NCBI GenBank assembly: GCA_900618795.1 | Contig: UYJD01000003.1 | Location: 1,524,571-1,588,570, forward strand | Direction of reading: 5' to 3' | DNA: 64,000 bases | Origin: Cyanodermella asteris | Taxonomy: Eukaryota > Ascomycota > Lecanoromycetes > Ostropales > Stictidaceae | Shown here: positions 33,247-43,700 of the stretch, piece after piece | Layout of the letters: each line of letters begins with the position of its first letter | Numbering within the stretch: position 1 is the first letter of the stretch | Notes under the pieces: generated by a model | What the model was told of the DNA's origin: nothing | What the model saw: only the letters and a program-made list of their open reading frames with translations | Database searches by the model: none | Program-made: the position numbers and the translations under genes

Positions 33247-34470
33247 TAGAACTGGTGGATCAAGAAGTCTTTAGAGAGCACTGAAAGTGGTAACAGTGAA
33301 CGCTCACAAGGGCGCCCTTATCGACCTCGCTTGTCGTGTGCGCGTCAAACACGGTGAGATGAGGGCAGATCTTGTCATGCAAATAGCATGTTTCCATTTG
33401 TGCCATCAAACCGCTGACCGACCATCAAGCACTACTGTACCATCCACGACAATTGTGCCATTTCATGAGTGAAGCTCTGGCTCAGAGATTCTATGACTGT
33501 AATTGAATTCCCTCTCTGGCTGTTCATGTTCCACAATCGGCATGCCCTTTCCTTGTGTTTTTGTCACACCCTCGACGCTCCCCGGATTGTTTCGCTCGAT
33601 CACTGAGCCGACTGCCCAGTTCTCAAGCCATGTCGGGCATGTCCGTATAGGAGACGCCGTGGAGAAACGATACTGTCACGTCGATGATTTTTATTTTTAT
33701 TTTCTCCTGCTTGTGGACGGCTCATTACCGATCGACTGCGGACGGGGGCCTCAGTGAAAACTTGAGCGCAACCCAGCGATGGGCCCAAGTTGCTCAGACG
33801 CCCGCGGCATTTCCCGCGGCCTGGGGACCCATCAGACAAAGTTTCTGCTATACACGGGATTTTTGATCGATGCAAGAAGCAGTGCGACGCAGCAGAGGAA
33901 GCTTTGCGAAAGCATGCTTGCTTCGGACACAGGAGAAGAGACTTGAGAACAAACAAAGTCTCATCGTATCAGAGGTAAGGAATTCATAGCAATGCTTCAT
34001 AGTCCATGTGTCGTGTCGTTGTGTGGGCGATGAGTGTGAATATTCGCGTGCTCTAGAGGCCCTTGGAGCCCCCTATGACTCCCCATGACTCAGTGCCCGG
34101 GGGCGTCACGCTCCAGCGGGCATGCCCCCCAAACGCACAACACTCTCCAGACTCCACCGGTGGCACGTCGGAGTGCTCGCCCGCTCGAACGGCCTTGCAA
34201 TTTCTGACATGTGGCTGTAGATAAAACCATCCAGTCCGAGTATGCATACCGAGCGCAAGCAGATACATTCGCCAGCAACTGTTGTGACTAGGGCGAGCGG
34301 AGCTGTGGCAAGGTATTGATGCCACCGCGATGACCCACAAGCATGCTGGATCCGTCTTCGTCCCCACAGACATCTTCGCCAAAATTGCCTGTCGCGACTC
34401 ACTGTGACACTCAAACCATTTCCGGGCTTTTCTCCATCTTCTCTTTCTCTCATCAAGTGCATTGAACACG
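33247..34470. other. Intergenic stretch without recognised gene
   Basis: No supported gene between the P450 relic and the TATA box at 34,471. The longest frames overlap on both strands and lack coding signatures. Confidence 0.4.
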
Positions 34471-34477
34471 TATAAAG
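34471..34477 (+). promoter_or_regulatory. TATA box (TATAAAG)
   Basis: TATAAAG sits 83 bp upstream of an ATG at 34,554, with an A/C-rich leader (ATCACAACAATCAAGC) in between, a common layout of fungal promoters. Confidence 0.45.
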
Positions 34478-34553
34478 GAACGTCTCTCCGTTTAGATCAA
34501 GCTGGTCCTTTTACCAACTGTGTCAACATCACAACAATCAAGCTGTTCTGAAC

Positions 34554-34710
34554 ATGAAATACTCCGTTCGAGTTAGAGGTGGGTCGAGCATGTCGCGGAC
34601 TCCTCTCGATTGGATAAAAGACTTCGAACTCTCGGGACGTTTACGAAAAGATTTCAAACCCCTGCTCGGCCCGGTCAAGGACTGCGGACCACCCACGGCG
34701 GTTAGTTAGC
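34554..34710 (+). CDS. Short ORF behind a good promoter, ending at a repeat
   Basis: ATG at 34,554 opens a frame of about 51 codons (starts MKYSVRVRGGSS, includes DWIKDFELSGRLRKDFKPLL) and stops at TAG at the edge of a GAGCG-rich repeat. The TATA box and leader suggest real transcription. The peptide is basic, without a signal peptide or named motif. It may be a gene truncated by insertion of the repeat. Confidence 0.25.
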
Positions 34711-34860
34711 CGAGCGGAGCGAGTGTTAGGTGGTTAGCTAGCGAGCGTAGCGAGTAGATTAGGCGGCTTAGCTGGCTAGTCATAGGGGGCAGGGCTGGGG
34801 CCATTTGGGAGCGGTTTGGCGCGGAGCGCCTGGAGCGAAGCGTTAGTTAGGAGATTAGGG
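34705..34860. repeat. GAGCGNAGCG-type short repeats
   Basis: Within about 150 bp there are four imperfect palindromic motifs: CGAGCGGAGCGAG (34,711), GCGAGCGTAGCGAG (34,741), GCGCGGAGCGCC (34,819) and GGAGCGAAGCGTTAG (34,832). They are mixed with repeated GTTAG/TTAGNTAG words. Composition and pattern differ from the flanks. Similar short palindromic GC repeats occur at ends of fungal mobile elements, but no transposase or terminal repeat is seen here. Confidence 0.5.
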
Positions 34861-35304
34861 GTGCTAGTTGCTTTTGTTGACTTCCATAGCTGCCATATCT
34901 AGGTAGCTGCATAGGTGAGTAAACAAAAGGTGGGTGTGGGCCGGAGGTCCGAAGTTTTTTCCTTTGACTTTGCAGGGGTTTGAAGTCCTTCATCCCCTCT
35001 TGATGGCGTCCTTGGTGCTCCACACACCATCGCGTTATCATCCGCTTGATGGTATCACTGTCCTTGCTCTCTCCAATGATCGTTATCTCGGTGATCGTAC
35101 GCACCATTGTTGGGTACGTGCACGATGATACCATTTCACCTGGTGAATGTCGCAAGATGCTGCAAACTTATCAGCTGCGCTCCTGCATTGCAGATACGGT
35201 GCTTAGATGCTTATTGAAAACCACACATGCCATTCTGATCTGCATCGAATGTTCTTCTCGAAGCCTTCCTCGTTTTCACCCTCGGCTGGACTGGGCTGCT
35301 CAAA

Positions 35305-38079
35305 ATGTCTGCTGTGGAAATGACGCCGTCGAGCTCTAATGCCAACAGCAATGAGCTGTTCAGGCGGAAGGATGATACGAAGGGGCAGATCTTCAGTGTC
35401 GACATCGAAGCTACAGACAGTGTCGACAGTTCTACCTACAACAGCTCGATTGACCTCGATGAACATGAGGTTATACCTACAGAGGCGTTCAAGGTGGCAG
35501 TGGACGGAGACCAGTCGCCTTGTAAGTCAACTGACACGTGCGTGAGAAACTACGGATCTGGGTGGTCACACAACTATCTACTTGAGCATCACGTCGAGGA
35601 CTCCTCCGGACGCTCTTTGGGACGTCAGTTTTCGAGCCGCTGAGCTAACCCTATCCATAGTCCCTGAAGTTGCTGCCTGCGTGCCAAACACTGACGACCC
35701 AAACATTCCATGTAGCAGTGCGTACATCATTCGATGTCCTCCTTGCCACTACTAACGCAGGATAGCCTTCCGCGCATGGTTCCTGACTACAGTCTTCGTC
35801 ATTGTCTTCTCAGGCGTCAACCAGTTCTTCAGTCTTCGCTACCCATCGCTGTCCGTTGGATATGTGGTTGCTCAAATACTGGTCTATCCCATCGGACGCG
35901 CGTGGGAGAAGCTGCCGAGATGGAGACTACCACTTGGCCGATATGCCTTCGACATCAACCCTGGAAAATTCAGTATCAAGGAGCATGCACTGATCGCCAT
36001 TGCAAATTGTGACCATACTACATATCCCTGTCTCTAGCTGACCGTAGCCACAGTGCGTTAACATTTCGGCCGGCAGCGCTGCGTACGCCGCGGGGTCGTT
36101 GGTGGCTATCACAAGTCCGGTGTATTGGAATCAGGACTACGGTGCTGGCTTTTCGTTTCTATTTCTCTTGACAACTCAAGGTCTTGGGTAAGTGATCTGA
36201 TTCCCCACGGCTCATTCTGCACACGTGGTCGGAGCCTACGAAGGCGGCGGCCCGGTTCTAACAGCTATCAGCTTTGGCCTTGCCGGACTTGCTCGCAGAT
36301 GGCTGGTCTACCCAGCGGCTCTCATCTGGCCGTCTGCACTACCTTCTACCGTCTTATTTCGAGCGCTGCACGAGCCTGGCCAACGAACCTCCGCAAATGG
36401 CTGGACGATGTCTCGATATCGCTTCTTTTCTACGTTCACGGCCATCGCGTTTGTCATATTTTGGTTTCCTGATTACATCTGGACGAGTTTGTCGACGTTT
36501 GCATTCATCACCTGGCTTGTCCCTCATAACCAGAAAGTGAACACCATCTTTGGAGTAAGTCTCAAACATCGGTGTACTCAAGCTTAAGTCTGACATGGAC
36601 CAGATGAACTCCGGTCTGGGACTGCTCCCCATCAGCTTTGATTGGACTCAAATCAACTATGCAGGCACTCCGCTCACCACTCCCTTCTACATCACTTGCA
36701 ACGCCTTTGCCGTGGTCGTCATCTTCTATCTCTTTCTCGCGCCGATTCTGTATTACAAAAACGTGTGGAACAGCGCCTATCTTCCCCTGCTATCCTCGAG
36801 TACTTTCGACAACACTGGCTCGTCATACAACATAACCAAGGTCGTGGACTCCAACCTTCAATTCGTTCTCAGCAAGTATGAGCAGTACTCGCCAATGTAC
36901 ATTTCCATGTCATACTCGCTTACGTACGCTCTGTCATTTGCCGCTGTCACTGCCATGGTCGTACACACCTACCTCTACAATGGCAAGGAGATCTGGGCAA
37001 AGCTGAAGGACTCTCGTTCCGGTGGTGAGGACATCCACAGGAGATTGATGCGTGCATACAAAGAAGTTCCCGACTGGTGGTTCCTGATCTTGACAGTGAT
37101 CTTTCTCGGTCTCGGCATATTCACCATCCGCTACTGGCCCACCGGCCTGCCAGTCTGGGGATTCGTCGTCGTCTGCTTCGGCATGTGCGTGTGCCTCCTC
37201 ATCCCCGAGGGAATCCTGGAAGGTACAACGAACCAGCGCATCTTCTTCAATATCATCACGGAGATGGTTGCCGGCTACGCGTGGCCGGGAAAGCCCATCG
37301 CAAACATGATGGTCAAGATGTACGGATACAACTCCGTGAAGCACGGCATGGACTTTGCCATGGATATGAAGCTGGGCCAGTACATGAAGATCCCACCGCG
37401 TGTTCTGTTTGCTGGTCAAGTCTACTCGACTGTGCTTGCGAGCGCGACTGCGACGGGCGTCCTGAGGTGGATGATGGGTCACATTGAGAATCTGTGCAAA
37501 TCGACCAACACACAGCGCTTCACCTGTGCAGGTACGAAAGTCGTCTAAAATGCGAGTCTGATCTGGGGTACGATCGGGCCACAGCGCATGTTCGCAAATG
37601 GCCAGACATACCATGCGCTGCTCTACTTCTTCTTGCTTGGGCCAGTGGTCACGGTGGCCGTCTGGCTGGTTTATCGCAAATATCCCAAGACTTGGATCAA
37701 GTTCATCAACGTTCCCATCTTCTTCAATGCAGCAGGCCAGATCCCGCCTGCGAATGTTACGCAGTACTCACTGTGGTTCATCTTTGGTTTCATTTTCAAC
37801 CACTTGTTGCGCAAGAAGGCTTTCGATTGGTGGAAGCGCTACAACTATCTGTTGCAGGCGGCTATGGACACGGGAACGGCGATTGGGACGATCATCATCT
37901 TTTTTGCGCTGAGCTATAACAATATCAAGTTCAACTGGTGGGGTAACACGGTTGGTGCAGACACGGACGATACGCTGGCGGTGCCTTGGTTGAAGGTCGC
38001 GAAAGGGCAGATCTTCGGCAAAGGACCAGGAGAATTCCGAGCACCACGTTCGATAGCAGATGAGCAAGCAATTTCTTGA
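35305..38079 (+). CDS. OPT-family oligopeptide transporter, interrupted by one in-frame TAA
   Basis: Six exons (35305-35521, 35661-35717, 35766-36001, 36054-36187, 36272-36554, 36604-38079) restore the family order. [19 protein letters not shown] is followed by [83 protein letters not shown] and [67 protein letters not shown] and the C-terminal GPQRMFANG and FNWWGNTV close the series. About 800 codons and roughly 14 helices: a proton-coupled peptide (or siderophore-related) importer of the plasma membrane. The third intron appears to be GC-AG. TAA at 37546-37548 cuts the frame after 623 residues, between FTCAGTKVV and NASLIWG, a conserved stretch where an aromatic residue is expected. 176 codons follow in the same frame. 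No intron can remove it. Likely a recent nonsense allele; readthrough or a base error are alternatives. Confidence 0.85.
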
Positions 38080-38137
38080 AGAGAATTTTGCCTAGTGGCC
38101 GGCAGTCACATGCTCAAATGAGTTTTGACCTTCTCAA

Positions 38138-38713
38138 TCATGCCTGCAAAGCGTCCGCGTCCCTCTCACACCACTTCTTCAAATCCTCCGCAAACATCAA
38201 GTTCCCCACCTTCATCTGCCCCTCAATCCCCATCGCCCACTTCAAAACCCAAACTCCCCACCCACTCATGCTCTCCCACTGCCGAAGCACACACTCCCCC
38301 TCCCCGAACCTCTCCACCGTCTGCACCCTCTCCGCCATCCCCAACCATCTCGGCAGCATCTGGCCCTGCCAAGTCAACGCATACCTCTCGCGGGTCTTGT
38401 ATTCCGTGTCGGTCACTTCAAGGACTTTGACGGGTACGTCGTAAAAGTTTGGTTTGGAATTGGGCCCGCCCATGCGGCAGTGGAGGGTTCCGATGGAGGA
38501 GGGTTGCCGGAGGGATTGGCTGGGAGGGAATGTTAGGGAGGGACACCAGCGGGACCAGGAGGGGTAGGTATCGCTGTCGAGGATGGCGGCGAAGACGGTG
38601 TGGGCGGGAGCGCGGATGTGGATGTGGGAGCCGGAGGTTAGGACGATGCGGGAGGTGGGTTGATTTTGGGTGGGAGTCGGGGCGGAGATGTGGGTTGCCG
38701 TGTCGCTGGACAT
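38138..38713 (-). CDS. SRPBCC/START-like domain protein
   Basis: A 191-residue intronless protein. The start at ATG 38713 (MSSDTATH) is chosen over the longer frame because a Thr/Pro-rich tail leads directly into the domain. The SRPBCC fold is seen as SGSHIHIRAPAHTVFAAILD (first strand and helix), TYPSWSRWCPSL, GTLHCRMGG, DVPVKVLEVTDTEYKTRERY, LTWQGQMLPRWLGMAERVQT and the long C-terminal helix MFAEDLKKWCERDADA, which closes the hydrophobic cavity. Members bind hydrophobic ligands or act as polyketide cyclase-like proteins; no ligand can be assigned. It is convergent with the OPT gene, whose end is only 58 bp away, so the two 3' UTRs must overlap or abut. Confidence 0.82.
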   Translation of the reverse strand: MSSDTATHISAPTPTQNQPTSRIVLTSGSHIHIRAPAHTVFAAILDSDTYPSWSRWCPSLTFPPSQSLRQPSSIGTLHCRMGGPNSKPNFYDVPVKVLEVTDTEYKTRERYALTWQGQMLPRWLGMAERVQTVERFGEGECVLRQWESMSGWGVWVLKWAMGIEGQMKVGNLMFAEDLKKWCERDADALQA

Positions 38714-39726
38714 GTCGACTAGATTGCTCGATGCTCCGAGCAGATGATACGATAGGGATGAGAGGCTTGGAAAAGTTGCTGCGTCGCGGTATAGAGCTAG
38801 TGAGTGCCTGTGAAGTGGTAGGTGAAGATGGTGGCCACGATAATGAATTTGCAATGAGGAAGTTTGGTGCTCTAATGCGACGGAATGCGCTTGTCTTTCT
38901 CACAACCAAAAGCGCATCACTCTCTCTCCAAATTCGACAGCAACTTGTCGATAGAACAGTAGACTCCGTCCTGTGTCAAATGAGGTCGACATTCTGGCAT
39001 TCCTGCGGAGAGAAGTGGTTAGCCTCTTGCGCTAGCCTAGTTGATCATTTTGGACCCCAAAGTATCAGCAACTTCCAGCCTCGAGCATCACCCCGCCAGC
39101 TTTCAATATAAAAGTGTCATTGAAGCCCAGTTGAGTGTTCGCACTTTTGGTGTATCCTCCTCTTTTCCTGTATCGGTCGTCGAGCCGGCAAGCAGCGAGC
39201 ACTTGGTCGTATGGCCGGCCGCACCGCCTTTACCCATTTTCGTCTCCGACAGCGACCGCCTGAGCATTATGAGTAGTCGCTGACGGGGAAGATAGGGGAC
39301 TCAGTCATGCCAAACAGTTAGTCTGAACCCAGAGGCCATAAACTGCCCCCGCTGCGTCTCGAGGTTTCGATGTTCATGGTATCCGGAAGATGCTGGGCCA
39401 TTTTGTTCGAGCGTGCCTCCGACGCGCAGTGATGCTGACACGGTGACCTTAAGCAACCACCTTTATCAAATCGTTGTGCGAGATGTTAGCGGCACATGGC
39501 TCGACATGATGACCTTCAAGACGCTCCAAAGACCTGAATCTGGCTATTTGCAGCTTGCCAAGGGTTGATTATGCTTGGCCTCATCTTTCCAACACCTTGT
39601 TTTCTGCTTCGATTGGTTATTTGCTTGAACAGGTCAAGACGAGGGATCACAGTCACGATGCTCCTCCCGTATACAGCGGTTCGTCTTCTGGAGTGATCTG
39701 AGACCAGTCAATGGCCAGCCAAATGT
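38714..39726. other. Promoter region, no gene
   Basis: Divergent spacer between the SRPBCC gene and the dehydrogenase. No gene or repeat recognised. Confidence 0.4.
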
Positions 39727-39732
39727 GTATAA
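39727..39732 (+). promoter_or_regulatory. TATA box (TATAAA)
   Basis: TATAAA within GTGTATAAACCC, 54 bp before the ATG at 39,786 and 72 bp before the one at 39,804. It lies downstream of the ATG at 39,711, so that longer start is unlikely. Confidence 0.45.
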
Positions 39733-39785
39733 ACCCGCGAGTTCGATGTACACGTTCGAAAAGACCACTCAACCTCACAGTCTCA

Positions 39786-40799
39786 ATGAGCTACAATCCA
39801 ACCATGTCTCACGAGTGGAGGCCACCAAATACCCATACGCCAGCCACATGGCTCATCACAGGCTACACCTCCGGCTTTGGCGAGCAGCTTGTCCCCCAAA
39901 CCCTGGGCCGTGGCGACAAAGTGATTGGAGCTGGCCGCGATGCGGTGAATCGATCCAAAGAGCGGATCGAGCTTGGGAGCCATCATCATCGACCTCGATC
40001 TGAGCTGGGACCACGTCCTTGTCGAGAGCACCGTTCGCGAAGCCATTGATCGTCGTTTTGGCGGGCACATCGACTACTTATTCAATGTCGCCGGCTACGC
40101 ATACGTCGAGGCCTTCGAAGAGCTGTCCGCAACGCGCATCCTGGAAGCCTTCCAAGTCACTCTCCACGGCCACATGAATGTGATTCGTTCGGTCTTGAAG
40201 TTCATGCGAGCGCAGCCCTCCGGCAAAATCGCCTTTATGGTGAGTATTGAAGACTGCCCACGACCCACGACTCGCAATAATTCAACACTTTGCTGACAAG
40301 GAACCGAACAGAACGGCCGGGTCGGTCTCCCAGGCTTTCTCAGCCTACGCAGCCGCCAAATTCGCCCTTGCAAGCTGGATCGAATGCCTCTCCCTCGAAG
40401 TCGCATCCCTCAACATCAAGACCCTCCTAATCGAACCGGGCGTCCACCGCACCAAAATCATCCAGAACCTCGGCCGCGGCCGCATGCCACACTACGATGC
40501 TTACAAACACGCTTCGCCGCGAACTGGACCTGACGCCTCACATGTACGACTACATCGCCATCGGTAACCCGAAAATTGCGGCGACTAGGATGATCGAAGC
40601 ACTGACCGCCACCGGCTTCGCTGCGGGCAAGGAGATGCCGTCTCGTCTTCCCTTGGGAAGGGACGCGCTGCTGAAGGTTAGGCAGAAGTGTCAGGAGACG
40701 CTTGAGCTGTTGAGGGAGTGGGAGCCGGCTATTGTGAGTACTAGCGACAGGCCAATCACGCCGGGTCTGGCGTCGATTGAGGGTTTGGATCTGTCTTGA
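39786..40799 (+). pseudogene. Short-chain dehydrogenase/reductase with three frameshifts
   Basis: Classical SDR order: the cofactor-binding motif TGYTSGFG in TWLITGYTSGFGEQLV, IDLDLSW, FNVAGYA (NAAG equivalent), active-site YAAAK in AYAAAKFALASWIECL, LLIEPGVHRT and a C-terminal YDYIAIGNPKIAATRMIEAL with PLGRDAL. A normal 72-nt intron (40240-40311, donor GTGAGT) splits it. The frame must change by one base at three places: about 39,972 (RIEL to GAIIID), about 40,347 (NGRVGLPGFLS to AYAAAK) and about 40,494 (MPHYDA to MLTNTLRRE). No splice sites explain these changes. Every catalytic motif is preserved, so either decay is very recent or the assembly has indels here. NAD(P)-dependent oxidoreductase; substrate unknown. 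Confidence 0.75.
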
Positions 40800-43700
40800 C
40801 TTTGTGCTGCTTGCACAGATATTGATTACGCTCGTTATCTTTGTTTGCATTCGTAGTGGAAAATACATTAGGATATATGGGGCGGCTGATTTGGGAGCAT
40901 ACGAATAATGTATGTTGGCGTTCAATTTCTTCTGCATAGATGTATCGAACTGCAGCCAGAACAGCAGGATTTGAGAAGCGCATTAGTGTTCGTCTCTACG
41001 ATAGTGGCTCTGTCCACGCATCCAGGTAACCTACTTTCGCTGAGCAGCCGATTACCTCCTTGGATGCTGAGCGAAACAGCTCAGACATCACCCGCCTGGA
41101 TGCGCCAACTCAATTCGCGCTTTTCAAGTCCAAATTCAGGCTCAGCCTCAACCTCCACCAGATCATCAATAATCAACCGTGTCTCACAGATCAAAGATCT
41201 CTCGAACCATCACCTACCATCACGCGCAAGAACCTCCATCCTCATCAATCACAAACCCGCTCAACTCCCAAACCACGAGTTCGCCGCAGCCAGCCAATCA
41301 GCACATCTCCCCGACGCACACTCAGGCTCACTCACTCTCACACCCACCCACGAATCAGCGCACAGAGATCAGACGAACGGTGACAACGATTGGCTCAGCT
41401 CATCCTCACTCCGTTTCTAACGCCTCGGGCCACTCACATGGAAGCGACAGGTCCAGCACCGGGTCATCAACTATTCATATTTCACGATACATCTGTCAAA
41501 AGCCCGTGTCGGAGAATTTTTGGCCCGCACACTGACAGCACCGGGGTGCCGCGATGCGGCCGCTGAACCGGTCCGGGCGGACGTAATCGCACTTCAGTGT
41601 CTGCTCAGGGCGAACAGGCCACATTGGGAAGGTATTCGGAATTTGGTGCCGGCTCGATTACGAGCATGGGCGCCGTTCGGAATATGCTCTCCAGCTAGAC
41701 GAGAAGGGGGCTCTTGACCGTTCAGTCCGACTGGCCGACTTTTACGTACGGAGTGACAACCTGACGAGGGCGGCGACCCGACACCGCCCCTCGAAGGTTG
41801 GCCATGTGGCTTCTCGGTATCATTCTTGTTACTCGATGTGGTGCTTCTGCACCACATCATAGGACGGCTTCCCGTTGCGAGAGAAATCTGCGTCCGATAT
41901 ACCTCCGGGGTGTACGCACCTCCTCAGCTCAGACCGGGCAGAGTCGATCGGACCTGATCGCCAGGAACGGGACATCGCGCCTCGACTCTCACCGCTCGCC
42001 CCTGAGATGGACGGACCGATTCTCCGATTTCCGTTTCGTTTATCGTTAGATGTAAGGGGAAAAAAAGGAATGGGCGACTGTCCGACTCGCTGATCTTGAT
42101 ACCGGTGATTGTTTCGGCGAGTGGCACGTCCGTCCTCCGGAGGTATATCCGGATCGCTGGTGCTGTAGAATCGTGCAAGACATTATGAGGCAAAAGAAAG
42201 GAAAGAAACGGAAATTATGGACGCTGGTACAGCTCAAAAACGGCAAGGGGACATATGGTATATGATATTCGAGGTGGCCGAAGAATACACTAAAGAAGGA
42301 AGATGCAAAAAGCGCCGCAGTTGATTGCAGGGACAAGGTAGACAGTGACTACGGCAGGAAAGCCTTCTGTGTCGGTGCTCTCACACAGCGGATGTATTGC
42401 ACATATAGACGGACCATGGAGATGTAGATAAATGCTCATCACGGAGGAGTACACGAAGACCACCCATTCCGAATCCCGTATGCACACGAATGGCGCTGCA
42501 AAAGCCGGTCAGAGAGCTCTGCAAAAACAGCGTCGTGGCACAAATCCCTCCCATCGCAACTCGTAGGGCAGCACGAGTTCACGATCACAGGCGCCAATAA
42601 TGCGCAGACCCTCGACGCCGCGTCAGAGGCGGTAAACTTCTCCCACCGAGCTGTCGTGCATCGATATCCAAGCAAAGAACGCCGCGCCGCACGTGGCGCC
42701 CGCAGTGCTTAGCCAAAACCCAGACGACGTGGACGACGACGCAACGCTCATTCGACCGCATCACCTCATCATCTCGACACCGAGACTCCGTGAGGCTCGA
42801 AGTGACTCGATGCCCAGAAAACCAGACTCAAGCCTTCGAATTCGCAGCGCAGTAGACGCCGATGTAGAAGCATCACGCCAGAAAGAGGGCGAGGATAGGG
42901 GTTGGAGACGATCATGTGCGTCGGATCACGTATTCATCCCGCTCGAGATGCCTCAGCGAATCCACAGAACGCCGCAGTACTCAAAACTTCAAGCGCGTCT
43001 TACAATCACCGAAAACGTCCACACCGTTTCCATCACCAAGCCAGCGAACCGTCCATGCAATAATGCACAAGCGCAGTTCCAGAAGGATATCTCCATGATG
43101 ATGCCACGCCGCTAGGGTACCATCATCACTTCACCATCACTCCCTCCCTGTCTCAGCCCCAGAATCGATCCGCCAGGTAGCACGACTCGTCCCACCCTCC
43201 CAATCGACCCAAGTGCAAACTTGACCCAAGGGTCCTCAGCCATGGCAATCCGCTGGTACCGCGATGGGAAAGTGGCCGAATGCGATCTTGCGGCGCCGAG
43301 GCCCCTCGCCTGACACAAGCACCGACGAGCCAATCAGCAATCTCGGAAGTGACCGAATCGCAGTCTCGCACCGCATGAGCGGGCGCCGGTCACTGGAAAG
43401 CACTTCGTTTTTGCACAACGCTGGACGAGGAGGCTGGCATCGTGAACGGTAAACGTTCACCCACGTTTGAGCCGTGGACAGGAGTATCGCGTTACATGGT
43501 CGAGGCAGAGATGACGCTGGATCACCAAGGGTCGGGGACCATCGAAAAGATCTGAACCCGAATAAGGTGAACGCCGCTTCCGTGCTGGATCTCGGAAATA
43601 ACCCCAGCAAGGCCAGTGGCGAAGGGGCTCGTCACGGACGGGGTATCCGCTTACGATAGTCCAACCACCGGTGACGAGTCGATTTCAGGGGGCCGGCACG

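Noticed and set aside
41500-42200. Impression of rDNA-like sequence
   Set aside because: No conserved rRNA core words are present on either strand.
42290-42487. Minus-strand peptide starting MCIRDS, known as a sequencing-adapter artefact signature
   Set aside because: The underlying DNA is different from the transposase adapter sequence, so the match is a coincidence of translation.
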